This document shows positions 54,540 through 63,792 of a stretch of 64,000 nucleotides of DNA, in pieces. Each line of letters opens with the position of its first letter. Position 1 is the stretch's first letter. The DNA is from Roseburia rectibacter (GTDB lineage Bacteria; Bacillota; Clostridia; Lachnospirales; Lachnospiraceae). The notes under the pieces are model-generated. The model had not been told where the DNA came from. It did no database searches and saw nothing but the letters and a program-made list of their open reading frames with translations. The translations under genes and the position numbers were made by a program. The DNA lies in contig NZ_CP092473.1 in assembly GCF_014287515.2 (NCBI RefSeq), positions 3,259,501-3,323,500 on the forward strand. Reading direction: 5' to 3'.

Positions 54540-55304
54540 TTAATCGGAAATCAGGATCTGCCGCACTTTTGCCAGATCCATCTGCATCAGTACATAATCT
54601 GCGTCCGGTTTCTTTTTTATGTCCGGTGAAATATTTGAATGGATGTAAAATGTATGCAGTCCGACCTCTTTTGCTCCCTTGATATCACTGACTGCATCAT
54701 TTCCGATCATAATGCTCTCTTCCGGTACCATGTGATGTTTGTCGAGTAATAAATGAAAGAAACGCGCATCCGGTTTTTTTACTTTGCACGAAGATGACAG
54801 TAAAATATCATCAAAATAAGGCTCTAACCCCAAAAGTCTCATTTCGTACGCCGTAAAAATACGCTGTGCATTTGAGAGCAGATATACCTTTTTCCCTTTT
54901 TCACGCAATGCTGTAAGAAGTTCCTCTGCCCCATCATAAAGTCTGATATATTCTGTGGAAAGAATCCGGAAAAACTGCCCCGCATGAATGGCAAGTTCTA
55001 AGTCTGCCTGCACTCCTTTTTCCTGAAACAGCGCAAGAAAAACTTCCTCAATCTCTATCTCCGGATGTGCTTCATGGGTATCATCTTTTTTTATATCCGC
55101 CTCTGATCCCATCTCCTGCCGCAGGGCATCCTCTTTCTGTCCTGTGAGGCGTGCATATGCATTTTTCAGTTTCTGCGCTGTATAAGCTGCACCGTAATAT
55201 CCGTAAAACTGCGCAAGTTTTTCCCATAACTCCGGTTTTTCCTCATCCGTGTGAATATCCACTAAAGTTCCATATAAGTCAAATATATAATTTTCGTATT
55301 TCAT
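54540..55304 (-). CDS. HAD-family phosphatase (YjjG-like)
   Basis: A 254-residue HAD hydrolase with nucleophile motif FDLYGTLVDIHTDEE, motif II YLLSNAQRI, lysine in SCKVKKPDARFF and motif IV IGNDAVSDIKGA, and a helical C1 cap. Closest in look to pyrimidine 5'-nucleotidase/house-cleaning phosphatases; the substrate is unknown. GGGAGAATTAAC precedes the ATG at 55304. The 209 bases between it and sigF hold no gene I can support. Confidence 0.85.
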   Translation of the reverse strand: MKYENYIFDLYGTLVDIHTDEEKPELWEKLAQFYGYYGAAYTAQKLKNAYARLTGQKEDALRQEMGSEADIKKDDTHEAHPEIEIEEVFLALFQEKGVQADLELAIHAGQFFRILSTEYIRLYDGAEELLTALREKGKKVYLLSNAQRIFTAYEMRLLGLEPYFDDILLSSSCKVKKPDARFFHLLLDKHHMVPEESIMIGNDAVSDIKGAKEVGLHTFYIHSNISPDIKKKPDADYVLMQMDLAKVRQILISD

Positions 55305-55513
55305 GTTAATTCTCCCTCTTCTGCACCAAAATCCTTTTTCACTTTTGCACAAAATTCTTATTTTTTCACACTGTTTTCCACTTTGCACAGCCTTGTCATG
55401 TTAATTTCTCTGCATTTTATAAAAAAATAACATGTTTATATGGGAAAATCAACCGGATGTGGCATAATCATTACAATTTGCCCGTTTTTTTAATATATTC
55501 CCCCTGCACTTTT

Positions 55514-56248
55514 CTATCCTAAATTTTTTCTAAGACCAATCAGAATCTTTTTTTCAAGCCTGCTGACCTGCACCTGCGTCATTCCAAGTTCTTTTGCAGT
55601 CTCGCTCTGCGTCCGGTTTTCAAAATAACGGCACCGGATTAGATTTTTTTCCCGCTCATCCAGTAGTGCTAACAACTGCTCGATCACCATCCGGTTTAAG
55701 ACCGCTTCCTTTTCCGGTTCATCTATGCCGTTTTCTTCTCTTTCACACAACTGATCGACCATTAAAAGCTCGTCCCCGTCTTTCTCATAGACCGGCTGAT
55801 AAATAGATTCCACATCCCTTGCTGATTCCATTGCCATAATGATCTCGCCACAGCTTAACCCTGTCCGCTCTGCAATCTCAACCATTCCCGGCTCTCTTCC
55901 AAGTTCTCTCCACAATTCCTCTCGTGCCCGTCCTGCCTTATAAGCATTTTCCTTTAACGTCCGGCTTACCTTCACCATACCGTCATCCCTTAAAAACCTG
56001 CGGATTTCCCCCATGATCACCGGAACAGCATATGTAGAAAATGCAAGATTTAATGAAAGATCAAATTTATCTACCGCCTTCATAAGTCCGATGCATCCGA
56101 TCTGGAATAACTCCTCCCTGTCATGCCCACGGTTTTCAAACCGGTACACGATCGTATGTACAAGTCCAAGGTTTCCTGCGATCAGTGCATCCCTCGCACT
56201 TTTATCCCCCTCATGTGCCTGCTGCATCAGTTCCTTAAAATGCTCCAT
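55514..56248 (-). CDS. sigF: Sporulation sigma factor SigF
   Basis: A 244-residue sigma-70 family factor of the SigF type. Region 2 contains GNLGLVHTIVYRF and DREELFQIGCIGLMKAVDKF. Region 3 follows, and region 4 has the HTH ENRTQSETAKELGMTQVQVS. It directs early forespore transcription. It begins 1 base after the spoIIAB stop with only a weak ribosome site, so it is translationally coupled to its anti-sigma factor, as in Bacillus. No spoVA genes follow. Confidence 0.97.
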   Translation of the reverse strand: MEHFKELMQQAHEGDKSARDALIAGNLGLVHTIVYRFENRGHDREELFQIGCIGLMKAVDKFDLSLNLAFSTYAVPVIMGEIRRFLRDDGMVKVSRTLKENAYKAGRAREELWRELGREPGMVEIAERTGLSCGEIIMAMESARDVESIYQPVYEKDGDELLMVDQLCEREENGIDEPEKEAVLNRMVIEQLLALLDEREKNLIRCRYFENRTQSETAKELGMTQVQVSRLEKKILIGLRKNLG

Positions 56249-56249
56249 A

Positions 56250-56699
56250 TCAGACGCCCATCCCTGCGCCGATCTTTTTTTTCATTATCACTGTAGTCCC
56301 TTTTCCGGGTGCCGAATGTACCTCCACATCATCCATAAAGGCTTCCATAAAGGCAAATCCCATACCGGAGCGCTCCAGTTCCGGTTTTGTTGTAAAAAAA
56401 GGTTCCATGGCTTTTGGTACATTTTCAATTCCATGACCATGATCCTTTACCGTGATCTCAGCGCAGTTTCCACACAGTTTACAGGATACTTCCACCTTTT
56501 CCTTTGGACTGTCGTACCCGCGGATAATCGCATTGGTCACCGCCTCCGAAACAGCAGTCTTAATATCTGAAATTTCATCCAGTGTCGGGTCTAATTCCGC
56601 TACAAACGCAGCTACTGCCATTCTTGCAAACCCTTCATTTACTGACCTTGCATCAAATTCGAGTTTCATTTCGTTCTCATTACTATGATCTGTCTGCAT
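56250..56699 (-). CDS. spoIIAB: Anti-sigma F factor / serine kinase SpoIIAB
   Basis: A 149-residue GHKL-fold kinase with SDIKTAVSEAVTNAIIRGYD (N box), VKDHGHGIENV (G1) and ERSGMGFAFMEAFMDDV (G2). It binds SigF and phosphorylates SpoIIAA. The start at 56699 is chosen for GGAG eight bases upstream; the family core begins at EMKLEFDARSVNEGF. Middle gene of spoIIAA-spoIIAB-sigF. Confidence 0.97.
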   Translation of the reverse strand: MQTDHSNENEMKLEFDARSVNEGFARMAVAAFVAELDPTLDEISDIKTAVSEAVTNAIIRGYDSPKEKVEVSCKLCGNCAEITVKDHGHGIENVPKAMEPFFTTKPELERSGMGFAFMEAFMDDVEVHSAPGKGTTVIMKKKIGAGMGV

Positions 56700-56735
56700 A
56701 TTGATTCTCCATTTCATTTTCTGATTTTCACTTTT

Positions 56736-57071
56736 TTAATCCTGCATGTCCCATTCTTTTCTGACCAGATCCGTCCGGATCAGCTTCTGCAGTCCTGACA
56801 CCATAAATATTTTTTTTACACGCTCGTTCATATTCATCGCCATCACTTCCCCACCGGAAAATCCCATACTCTTGCACCTTCCAATGATCACACCGATCCC
56901 TGAACTGTCCATGAACTCCGTCTCCCGAAAATCAAATACAAGCCGTCTGACATGGTATGCCCCGATCAGATAATCTGCTTCCAGCTTAAGTCTGCCCGCC
57001 TCATGATGATCAAGCTCTTTTGGCATCTGAATCGTTAAACACCCTTCCTTTAATTGATATTTTTCTTCCAT
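56736..57071 (-). CDS. spoIIAA: Anti-anti-sigma factor SpoIIAA
   Basis: A 111-residue STAS-domain protein with the phosphorylation motif FMDSSGIGVIIG; S57 matches Ser58 of the Bacillus protein. In its unphosphorylated form it displaces SigF from SpoIIAB. AAAGGAGTATTT precedes the ATG. First gene of the operon, with a possible sigma-H promoter just upstream. Confidence 0.96.
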   Translation of the reverse strand: MEEKYQLKEGCLTIQMPKELDHHEAGRLKLEADYLIGAYHVRRLVFDFRETEFMDSSGIGVIIGRCKSMGFSGGEVMAMNMNERVKKIFMVSGLQKLIRTDLVRKEWDMQD

Positions 57072-57097
57072 AAATACTCCTTTCCCAGCGTTCCCTG

Positions 57098-57124
57098 ATT
57101 CGTGATATCATTGATAAAATGCCT
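57098..57124 (-). promoter_or_regulatory. Possible sigma-H promoter of the spoIIA operon
   Basis: Leftward, AGGCATT (57124-57118), a 14-bp spacer and ACGAAT (57103-57098) resemble the AGGA/GAAT pattern of sigma-H promoters, which drive spoIIA in Bacillus. The -35 deviates from the consensus. Confidence 0.35.
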
Positions 57125-57136
57125 TTTTGTGAAATA

Positions 57137-57168
57137 AAAAGACGCCTGATATTATCCAGACGTCTTTT
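57137..57168 (-). terminator. Terminator of the TPR gene
   Basis: Leftward, a 12-bp stem (AAAAGACGTCTG with CAGGCGTCTTTT, one G-U), an 8-nt loop and TTATTT behind. It separates the TPR gene from spoIIAA. Confidence 0.75.
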
Positions 57169-57213
57169 GTATAATGGCATTGCTGATATTTAATTTTGTT
57201 TATTCCAAATATC

Positions 57214-58578
57214 TTATTCCTCAATATTAAGATAATTCTGTGCATTTGCTGCACGCTCTGTACCAGGATAGAGTTCTACGATCTTCTGGTAATAAATCTT
57301 TGCTGTCTCAAGATCATTGTTCTTGCGGTATGCCTGTGCCAGATAATACAGTGCATATCCGTCTTTGTAGGTCTCTTCCATGTCTACAACTTTCTGTAAA
57401 CTTGTGGCAGCCTCCTCAAACTTCTGGCTGTTATAATCGCTGTATCCCTGATTATATAAGGACTCTAAATAGTCTGCATTGACCTGTGCATTGATCGTCT
57501 CATAAACACTCTTAGCACTGTCACTTAAATATTCCTCATTGACATTGCCAAGTGCATTCCCTGCCGCCTCAATATTACCATCCGAATAAGATGCATAGGC
57601 AGAGAGCAGCTGATCATATGTGCTGATCTTGTTCTCCGATCCTTCTGCACTGTCCTTGACCTCAGTCATCTGACTTGTCAGATCGTCGATCTGTTTCTGC
57701 AGAGTGCTGATTTCCTGATTCTTTGATGAAACTGTGTTATTCGCATCAAGCACCTGCGCTTTTGCATCATTCTGAACCTGACGGCGCACACCCGGCACAA
57801 CCAGAAATCCAGTAATTGCCGCACCGATTGCGATTCCTATGACCATATTAAGGATTGTTCCCATCGCAGAATTATCTTTTAAATACTTTGGCTGGATGAT
57901 CGTCTCATTGCCACTCTGATAGGAAATCTGTTCTTCTTTTGGTTTTTTCCCGGAGGTATTATCCTTTAATCCTGCATTCACTTCTTTCAGATAACGGAGT
58001 GTGATCGTATTATTTGCATCGACCTTTCCTGCATTGCGTAAAGACTTCTTTGCGAGATCATACTTGCCCTCCTGAATGTAAAGCAGTGCTAAAAGCTGAT
58101 GCCCGCTGACTAATTTCGGATTCAATGACAATACTTTTTTTAACTGGATAATTGCCAGATCGCGGCTGTCCTGTCTGCAGTATAATAATGCCTGATTGTA
58201 TTTTTTGATGGTCTGATTGATCGTCTCAAGCCTTGACCTGTTATTCTGTATCTCATCCAGATAACGGCTTGCAGCATTATCAGACGGCTGATAGTTCTTA
58301 CTGATCACCCACTCTGTCAACGCCTCCACGACTTCGCCCATCTCAAAATAGACCAGTCCAAGCAGATTTCTTGCATCTATATTTAATTTATTGAATTTTA
58401 AGCTTGTTTTCAGACTTTCAATTGCTCCTGAAAGATCACGAACCCCCGCCTTTGCCAGTGCATCATTATAATATTCATTGGATGCCATGACAATTTTTTT
58501 ATATATTTTTACATTTACGCCACATTCAGGGCAGATATTTTCCCTTCCAAGCTTTGCTCCACAATTATAGCACTTCAT
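57214..58578 (-). CDS. Zinc-ribbon TPR membrane protein
   Basis: A 454-residue protein with an N-terminal zinc ribbon (CYNCGAKLGRENICPECG), TPR repeats (about 35-210), one membrane helix (about 243-263, MVIGIAIGAAITGFLVVPG), a coiled coil (about 280-325) and further TPRs outside (about 335-454). The arrangement suggests a scaffold spanning the membrane. No catalytic site is seen. The start at 58578 has GAGGGAAAGA. A 47-aa gene lies directly upstream in the same direction. Function unknown. Confidence 0.85.
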   Translation of the reverse strand: MKCYNCGAKLGRENICPECGVNVKIYKKIVMASNEYYNDALAKAGVRDLSGAIESLKTSLKFNKLNIDARNLLGLVYFEMGEVVEALTEWVISKNYQPSDNAASRYLDEIQNNRSRLETINQTIKKYNQALLYCRQDSRDLAIIQLKKVLSLNPKLVSGHQLLALLYIQEGKYDLAKKSLRNAGKVDANNTITLRYLKEVNAGLKDNTSGKKPKEEQISYQSGNETIIQPKYLKDNSAMGTILNMVIGIAIGAAITGFLVVPGVRRQVQNDAKAQVLDANNTVSSKNQEISTLQKQIDDLTSQMTEVKDSAEGSENKISTYDQLLSAYASYSDGNIEAAGNALGNVNEEYLSDSAKSVYETINAQVNADYLESLYNQGYSDYNSQKFEEAATSLQKVVDMEETYKDGYALYYLAQAYRKNNDLETAKIYYQKIVELYPGTERAANAQNYLNIEE

Positions 58579-58625
58579 TCTTTCCCTCACTTCATGAACT
58601 TACATTTGACTTTTCAAAAGATATC

Positions 58626-58769
58626 TTACATATTATGCTTTAATTCCTGCATCATCTCTTTTAAAACATCTGTCATATCTGTTAATTCATGATTATATAT
58701 CGCCTGCTCTGCCTCTTCTACCTCTAAGCTCGGTTTAAAATTCTTTAACTCTTCTTCAAAATTAATCAT
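58626..58769 (-). CDS. Small acidic 47-aa protein
   Basis: ATG at 58769 (AAGGAATGG upstream) opens 47 codons starting MINFEEELKNFKPSLEVEEA and ending QELKHNM. It is strongly acidic, without Cys or membrane segments, and predicted mostly helical. It lies 47 bases before the TPR gene and after the FapA-like gene terminator, so it is probably co-transcribed with the TPR gene. Not a family I recognise. Codon pattern and ribosome site favour a real gene. Confidence 0.65.
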   Translation of the reverse strand: MINFEEELKNFKPSLEVEEAEQAIYNHELTDMTDVLKEMMQELKHNM

Positions 58770-58856
58770 AATCGACCATTCCTTTTCTGCCAAATTTTAT
58801 GGCAACATCTATTTTAATATTCTTCGCTCCGTCGCACAATTTCGGGGCAAAAAGAA

Positions 58857-58884
58857 TCACCACTATATTATAATATAGTGGTGA
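58857..58884 (-). terminator. Terminator of the FapA-like gene
   Basis: A perfect 28-base palindrome (each arm TCACCACTATATTA), folding leftward with a small central loop and followed by TTCTTTTTG. Confidence 0.85.
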
Positions 58885-58946
58885 CAATAATCAAGTAAAT
58901 TTATATTAAGTTTTTCGTAAAACTTCTGCCATATTCGACAGCAGTT

Positions 58947-60323
58947 TTATGAGCATTCTCTCGTCTTGATCTTATCCTGCAGCTTGTAAAACTCCGCTGA
59001 TTTTACATTGTTCTGTACAAGCAGCTTGGTATCCTCGATCTGGATCACCACTCCCGGATAAGTCTCCCGCAAAACGGTAACACATGCACCGCTCGCACTC
59101 TCGATCAGATTACGAATCCGTTTTGCCTCTTCTTTGCTGTTTGCTAACGTTGCAGTATCACGGATCTTGACACGGAGCAGTGTTACTCTTCTCGGATCAT
59201 CTTTATAGCTGACTCCACGAGCTTTTTCGAGTTCTTCAAACTTTCGCAGTCCCTCATCGATCTGCACTAATCCCTGACTCAGCTCCTGAATCGTCTTCTC
59301 TAACTGTTTGAGCTTTGCATATTCCTCCGGACTTGCACCAGCCATAATAACGGTTTTCTTCTCGGCATCGTTCCCTAATGTCGTAACCTCGATTCCACAC
59401 ACTCCATGTGTAAGGCCACCGATGATGCCTCCGCGTTTTCCATTCATGATGATCTTTCCAAAGCACTGTACCTGGCAATCCATCAACACATCTGCACGGA
59501 TATCGCCTGCACATTCAATACGAGTAAATTCAAAAAACTTTGCGGTAATACTGCCTTTTGTCTTTACTGATGCCTTATTTCCACCGAGCATTCCACTTCT
59601 TAAAATAATATCTTTCCCTGCCTCTAACGTGCATGCCTCGACGATTCCATCCACTGTGATCGTACCGCTTGCTTTTACTATAACGCCGCTTTCCACGCTT
59701 CCGTGGATCACAACATCACCATGAAAATCAATGTTGCCACTGGAAAGATCTGCATTGCCGGACAATTCATGTACCGGAAGGATCACAACCCTGTCATTCT
59801 GTGTCTCAATCTTACCACTCATCAGCGCAACATAGGTATTATCATCCCTGCGTTCAAATCCTTTTCCTTTCAGTGGAAGCTGTTCTCTTCCCCGCTTTGC
59901 AGGTATCGGCTTTCCAGTGACTGTCTTGCCGTCTGTTCCCTCCACACAAGGATGGTACTCCGCGATCACCTGATCCTGCACCACAGACTCTATCGACTTT
60001 ACAGACCAGTAATCCACGGTTCCATCCGGTTTTATCAACGGTTTTTTATCAAAGTTGCAGTTAAAATTGTAATCATAATAACCGTCTTTTCCATCTACCG
60101 CCTCTGTGCCCCGTGCTATTAATGTCTCCAGTCCATACTTTTTTTCATCAGCCAGCTCTTTCAACGCTGATTCATCTATTCCGTACTTGACACCTCTCTC
60201 ATCCAGTGCTTTCTGCAATGATTCAACTGTATATTCTCCCCCATCGTCCGGCGTTACAAGCATAATATAAGCTTCCATGCCATCCGCCGTGATCTGTACG
60301 ATTGGCTTTTCTTCTGTTACCAT
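58947..60323 (-). CDS. FapA/DUF342 family protein
   Basis: A 458-residue cytoplasmic protein of the DUF342/FapA family: N-terminal domain (about 1-150), a central right-handed beta-helix of Gly/Val-rich short turns (about 165-330: GDVVIHGSVESGVIVKASG and similar), and a C-terminal coiled coil. Homologues act as polymerising or regulatory scaffolds, some tied to flagella or c-di-GMP; the exact role is unclear. GGGGAGCACGCCT fixes the ATG at 60323 against a TTG 15 bases earlier. It has its own promoter and terminator. Confidence 0.88.
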   Translation of the reverse strand: MVTEEKPIVQITADGMEAYIMLVTPDDGGEYTVESLQKALDERGVKYGIDESALKELADEKKYGLETLIARGTEAVDGKDGYYDYNFNCNFDKKPLIKPDGTVDYWSVKSIESVVQDQVIAEYHPCVEGTDGKTVTGKPIPAKRGREQLPLKGKGFERRDDNTYVALMSGKIETQNDRVVILPVHELSGNADLSSGNIDFHGDVVIHGSVESGVIVKASGTITVDGIVEACTLEAGKDIILRSGMLGGNKASVKTKGSITAKFFEFTRIECAGDIRADVLMDCQVQCFGKIIMNGKRGGIIGGLTHGVCGIEVTTLGNDAEKKTVIMAGASPEEYAKLKQLEKTIQELSQGLVQIDEGLRKFEELEKARGVSYKDDPRRVTLLRVKIRDTATLANSKEEAKRIRNLIESASGACVTVLRETYPGVVIQIEDTKLLVQNNVKSAEFYKLQDKIKTRECS

Positions 60324-60392
60324 AGGCGTGCTCCCCAATTCTTTCTCATGTATGTATATATATATAGTAACGTAGAATATTCCTTATCTTAT

Positions 60393-60421
60393 ATAATACT
60401 AGTACTTTTATGCTTTTTCAA
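60393..60421 (-). promoter_or_regulatory. Sigma-A promoter of the FapA-like gene
   Basis: Leftward, TTGAAA (60421-60416), 17-bp spacer and TATTAT (60398-60393) with an upstream TAG extension. The leader to the ATG is about 63 bases. Confidence 0.75.
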
Positions 60422-60465
60422 GTAAATTCTTTAACAAAATGTTTGTTTTTTGGTGCTATTTTACT

Positions 60466-60535
60466 AAAAAGAGCTATGACAGGCAGGCTCCTTTCCGACT
60501 CGCCGGTAAGGATGAAACCTGTCATGCATAGCTCC
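60466..60535 (-). terminator. Terminator of valS
   Basis: Leftward, the arm GAGCTATGCATGACAGG pairs with CCTGTCATAGCTC (4-base bulge) around a GC-rich inner region and ends in TTTTTAG. Confidence 0.8.
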
Positions 60536-60605
60536 TTTTTACTTATATCATGTACAAAATCAGCACATAATCCAATTCGCCATTCTTGCGCTCATTATCT
60601 TGCAA

Positions 60606-63269
60606 TTATTTTGACATCTGTGCCAAACGTTCTTTGACCTGTGCCATCATCTGCTCATATCCGGCAAGTTTATCTTTTTCCTCCTGCACTTTTGCTTCCG
60701 GTGCTTTGCTTAAGAATTTTTCATTGGAAAGCATTCCCTTAGAACGTGCAAGTTCTTTCTCTAAACGTGCCTGTTCTTTTAACAGACGTTCTTTTTCCTT
60801 TTCAAAATCAACCAGATCTTCCAGTGGCAGATATAATGTTGCACCAGGTATTACAACAGATACGGCATCCTCCCCGATTCCTGTCTTATCCTGCTGCACC
60901 ATGACCTCACTTGCGCCGGCAAGGTTTGCATAAGCCTCTTTCGTCAGTTCAAAGGAATCACGCAAAGCGGCATTTTCAGCAACAATAAAGATTTTTGCTT
61001 TTCTTGATGGCGGAACATCCATCTCTGTGCGCAAATTACGGACACCTTTTACCAGATCCTTACAGTGCTCTAACATTTCTTCCTCTGCCGGGAAATTCCA
61101 GTCAGCACGGTACTCCGGCCATTTTGCAAGCATGATCGTATCTTCTTCCGGATGCAGTGTACAGAAAATCTCTTCTGTGATAAACGGCATGAACGGATGA
61201 AGCAGTTTTAATGCCTCTGTCAATACGGTCTTTAACGTCCAGAATGCTGCATTTGCAGATGCAGGATCATTTTCTTTATTATAAGTACGTGTCTTCGTGA
61301 TCTCGATGTACCAGTCACAGAACTCATCCCAGATGAAATCGTAAACTTTCTGTACGGCGATTCCCATCTCGTACTTATCCATATTTTCTGTCACATCTTT
61401 TGCAAGTGTGTTTACTTTGGATAAGATCCATTTATCTGCCGGTTTTAACTCGTCAAGTGATGGGGTTTTGATCTCACTTCCCTCAAGGTTCATCATAATG
61501 AAACGGGATGCATTCCACACTTTATTTGCAAAGTTTCTGGATGCCTCAACACGCTCCCAGTAGAAACGCATGTCATTTCCAGGTGCATTTCCGGTGATCA
61601 GTGTCAGGCGGAGTGCGTCTGCACCGTATTTGTCGATAACTTCCAGCGGATCGATACCGTTTCCTAAAGATTTACTCATCTTACGTCCCTGGGAATCACG
61701 AACCAGTCCGTGGAATAATACGGTATGGAACGGTGCTTTTCCCATCTGCTCATAACCTGAGAAGATCATACGGATAACCCAGAAGAAAATGATATCGTAT
61801 CCGGTTACAAGTACGTCTGTCGGATAGAAGTAATCTAAGTCTTCTGTCTTTTCCGGCCAGCCTAATGTGGAGAACGGCCAGAGTGCGGATGAAAACCAGG
61901 TATCTAAGGTATCCGGGTCCTGCTCCATATGGTCACAGCCGCATTTCGGACATTTTTCCGGCGCAGTCTTTGCTACGACCATCTCACCACAGTCCGGGCA
62001 GTAATAAGCCGGAATACGATGTCCCCACCAGAGCTGTCTGGAAATACACCAGTCACGGATATTGTCTGTCCAGTTAAAATATGTTTTCTCCATGCGTTTT
62101 GGAAGTAACTGGATATCTCCATTTTTTACTGCCTCAACAGCAGGTTTGATCAGCTCATCCATCTTTACAAACCACTGCTGTTTTACCATCGGCTCTACGG
62201 TTGTGCCACAGCGGTCATGGGTTCCTACATTATGGGAATGTGGCTCTACTTTTACAAGAAGTCCCTGTTTCTCAAGATCTTCCACTAATGCTTTTCTGCA
62301 CTCATAGCGATCCATGCCCTCATATTTTCCGGCATAATGATTCATCGTTGCATCATCATTGATAACCGTGATTTCTTCTAAGTTATGGCGTTTTCCGACC
62401 TCAAAGTCATTCGGGTCATGTGCCGGTGTGATCTTTACGCATCCGGTTCCGAACTCTTTATCAACATACGCATCAGCGATCACCGGGATCTCGCGGTCTG
62501 TCATCGGAAGTTTTAACATTTTTCCAACAATATCTTTGTATCGGTCATCATCCGGGTTGACTGCAACTGCGGTATCACCAAACAATGTCTCCGGTCTTGT
62601 TGTTGCGATCTCGACAAATCTGCCTTCTTCACCGACAACCGGATAGTTGATGTGCCAGAAAAATCCGTCCTGCTCCTCATGTTCTACCTCAGCATCCGAG
62701 ATAGATGTCTTACATACCGGACACCAGTTGACGATACGGGAACCTTTGTAGATCAGTCCTTTTTCATATAATTTTACGAATACCTCAAGCACTGCCTCAG
62801 AGCAGCCTTTGTCCATGGTAAAACGCTCTCTCTCCCAGTCAGCGGAAGATCCCATTTTCTTTAACTGGTTGATAATGCGGCTGCCGTACTCATCACGCCA
62901 CTCCCAGCATTTTTCAAGGAAACCTTCTCTTCCGAGATCACGTTTGTCAATGCCCTGTTTTTTGATGTTCTCGATTACCTTAACCTCAGTTGCAATGGAA
63001 GCATGGTCTGTACCAGGCTGCCACAGTGCATTATAACCCTGCATTCTCTTATAACGTGTTAAAATATCCTGCATGGTGTTGTCAAGTGCATGTCCCATGT
63101 GAAGCTGTCCTGTGATATTTGGCGGCGGCATTACAATGGTAAACGGCTTTTTGCTACGGTCTACCTCGGCGTGGAAATAGCCGTTATCTTCCCATTTTTT
63201 GTATAAACGGTCTTCAATGCTTTTTGGATCGTAGGTCTTTGCTAATTCTTTACTACAATTCTGACACAT
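60606..63269 (-). CDS. valS: Valyl-tRNA synthetase
   Basis: An 887-residue class I synthetase. The HIGH motif is in PPPNITGQLHMGHALDN, a large editing domain is inserted, a CPDCG/CPKCG zinc-ribbon-like insert occurs in the barrel region, and KMSKS is in GRKMSKSLGNG. Anticodon-binding helices and the C-terminal coiled coil (about 810-887) typical of ValRS follow. AAGGAGAACAGATT fixes the ATG at 63269. The frame stays open 216 bases upstream only by chance, through the T-box leader that controls the gene. Confidence 0.98.
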   Translation of the reverse strand: MCQNCSKELAKTYDPKSIEDRLYKKWEDNGYFHAEVDRSKKPFTIVMPPPNITGQLHMGHALDNTMQDILTRYKRMQGYNALWQPGTDHASIATEVKVIENIKKQGIDKRDLGREGFLEKCWEWRDEYGSRIINQLKKMGSSADWERERFTMDKGCSEAVLEVFVKLYEKGLIYKGSRIVNWCPVCKTSISDAEVEHEEQDGFFWHINYPVVGEEGRFVEIATTRPETLFGDTAVAVNPDDDRYKDIVGKMLKLPMTDREIPVIADAYVDKEFGTGCVKITPAHDPNDFEVGKRHNLEEITVINDDATMNHYAGKYEGMDRYECRKALVEDLEKQGLLVKVEPHSHNVGTHDRCGTTVEPMVKQQWFVKMDELIKPAVEAVKNGDIQLLPKRMEKTYFNWTDNIRDWCISRQLWWGHRIPAYYCPDCGEMVVAKTAPEKCPKCGCDHMEQDPDTLDTWFSSALWPFSTLGWPEKTEDLDYFYPTDVLVTGYDIIFFWVIRMIFSGYEQMGKAPFHTVLFHGLVRDSQGRKMSKSLGNGIDPLEVIDKYGADALRLTLITGNAPGNDMRFYWERVEASRNFANKVWNASRFIMMNLEGSEIKTPSLDELKPADKWILSKVNTLAKDVTENMDKYEMGIAVQKVYDFIWDEFCDWYIEITKTRTYNKENDPASANAAFWTLKTVLTEALKLLHPFMPFITEEIFCTLHPEEDTIMLAKWPEYRADWNFPAEEEMLEHCKDLVKGVRNLRTEMDVPPSRKAKIFIVAENAALRDSFELTKEAYANLAGASEVMVQQDKTGIGEDAVSVVIPGATLYLPLEDLVDFEKEKERLLKEQARLEKELARSKGMLSNEKFLSKAPEAKVQEEKDKLAGYEQMMAQVKERLAQMSK

Positions 63270-63306
63270 AATCTGTTCTCCTTTTTTAGTTCTGATAGAT
63301 AGGCGG

Positions 63307-63343
63307 TTTTGATTCACAGGACATAATTTCCTATGAATCAAAA
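63307..63343 (-). other. Extra hairpin between T-box terminator and valS
   Basis: A 14-bp stem (TTTTGATTCATAGG with CCTGTGAATCAAAA, one G-U) and a 9-nt loop. Its 5' arm uses the U-run of the T-box terminator. No U-run follows, so it is more likely a 5' stabiliser of valS mRNA than a second terminator. Confidence 0.55.
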
Positions 63344-63345
63344 AA

Positions 63346-63648
63346 GCCCTTTGTATCCCATACGGAATACAAAGGGCGAATATGATCGCGGTACCACCTT
63401 TGTTGGTGCTTGTGTCCAGCCAGTCCATGCCTGACCGGTCATCCTGTAACGTAGATGAGTCGTGAATACCTGTGCATACCTGCAATACCTGTTCTTATGT
63501 CCTGTCATACAGCTATACTTTCTCAGTATTCCGGTTCAAAAGCTACCTTCCACATATCTTTCTCTGGGATGTCTTTCAGCCGGTGAACTTCCCTCTCTGC
63601 AAAGAGTTTATGTGTACTCTTCTTTCTCACAACCTTTGTTTTTTTGCT
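63346..63648 (-). ncRNA. T-box riboswitch leader of valS
   Basis: Leftward from a start near 63648, stem I contains ACACATA/TATGTG pairing, the motif AGAGAGGGAAGTTCACCGGC and a loop with AAGGTAGCTTTTGAACC, in which GTA is the likely valine specifier codon. The T-box GGTGGTACCGCG is at 63398-63387. The terminator GCCCTTTGTATTCC...GGGATACAAAGGGC plus U6 spans 63377-63346. Uncharged tRNA-Val would favour read-through into valS. Confidence 0.93.
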
Positions 63649-63654
63649 GTTTTT

Positions 63655-63683
63655 ATCATACGAGGGGACGCATGGTTTGTCAA
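63655..63683 (-). promoter_or_regulatory. Sigma-A promoter of the valS leader
   Basis: Leftward, consensus TTGACA (63683-63678), 17-bp spacer, TATGAT (63660-63655). The rest of 63684-63792 holds no gene that I can support. Confidence 0.85.
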
Positions 63684-63792
63684 CTGTTTTTTTAGATCTC
63701 TTCCTTGCAGCAAAGAATCCTCCCGTAAATGCAAGCGGGATCGTGAACATAATAATAAATGGCGACGATCTTCATCCATACCAGCTGTATTC

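Noticed and set aside
55305..55513. Small gene between sigF and the HAD gene
   Set aside because: No frame with start, ribosome site and reasonable length; only AT-rich sequence without a clear terminator.
63270..63485. 72-residue N-terminal extension of valyl-tRNA synthetase
   Set aside because: The open frame crosses the T-box, terminator and hairpin. The family start and a strong ribosome site lie at 63269.
63523..63750. 75-codon basic ORF upstream of valS
   Set aside because: It covers the consensus TTGACA/TATGAT promoter and stem I of the T-box and has no good ribosome site.
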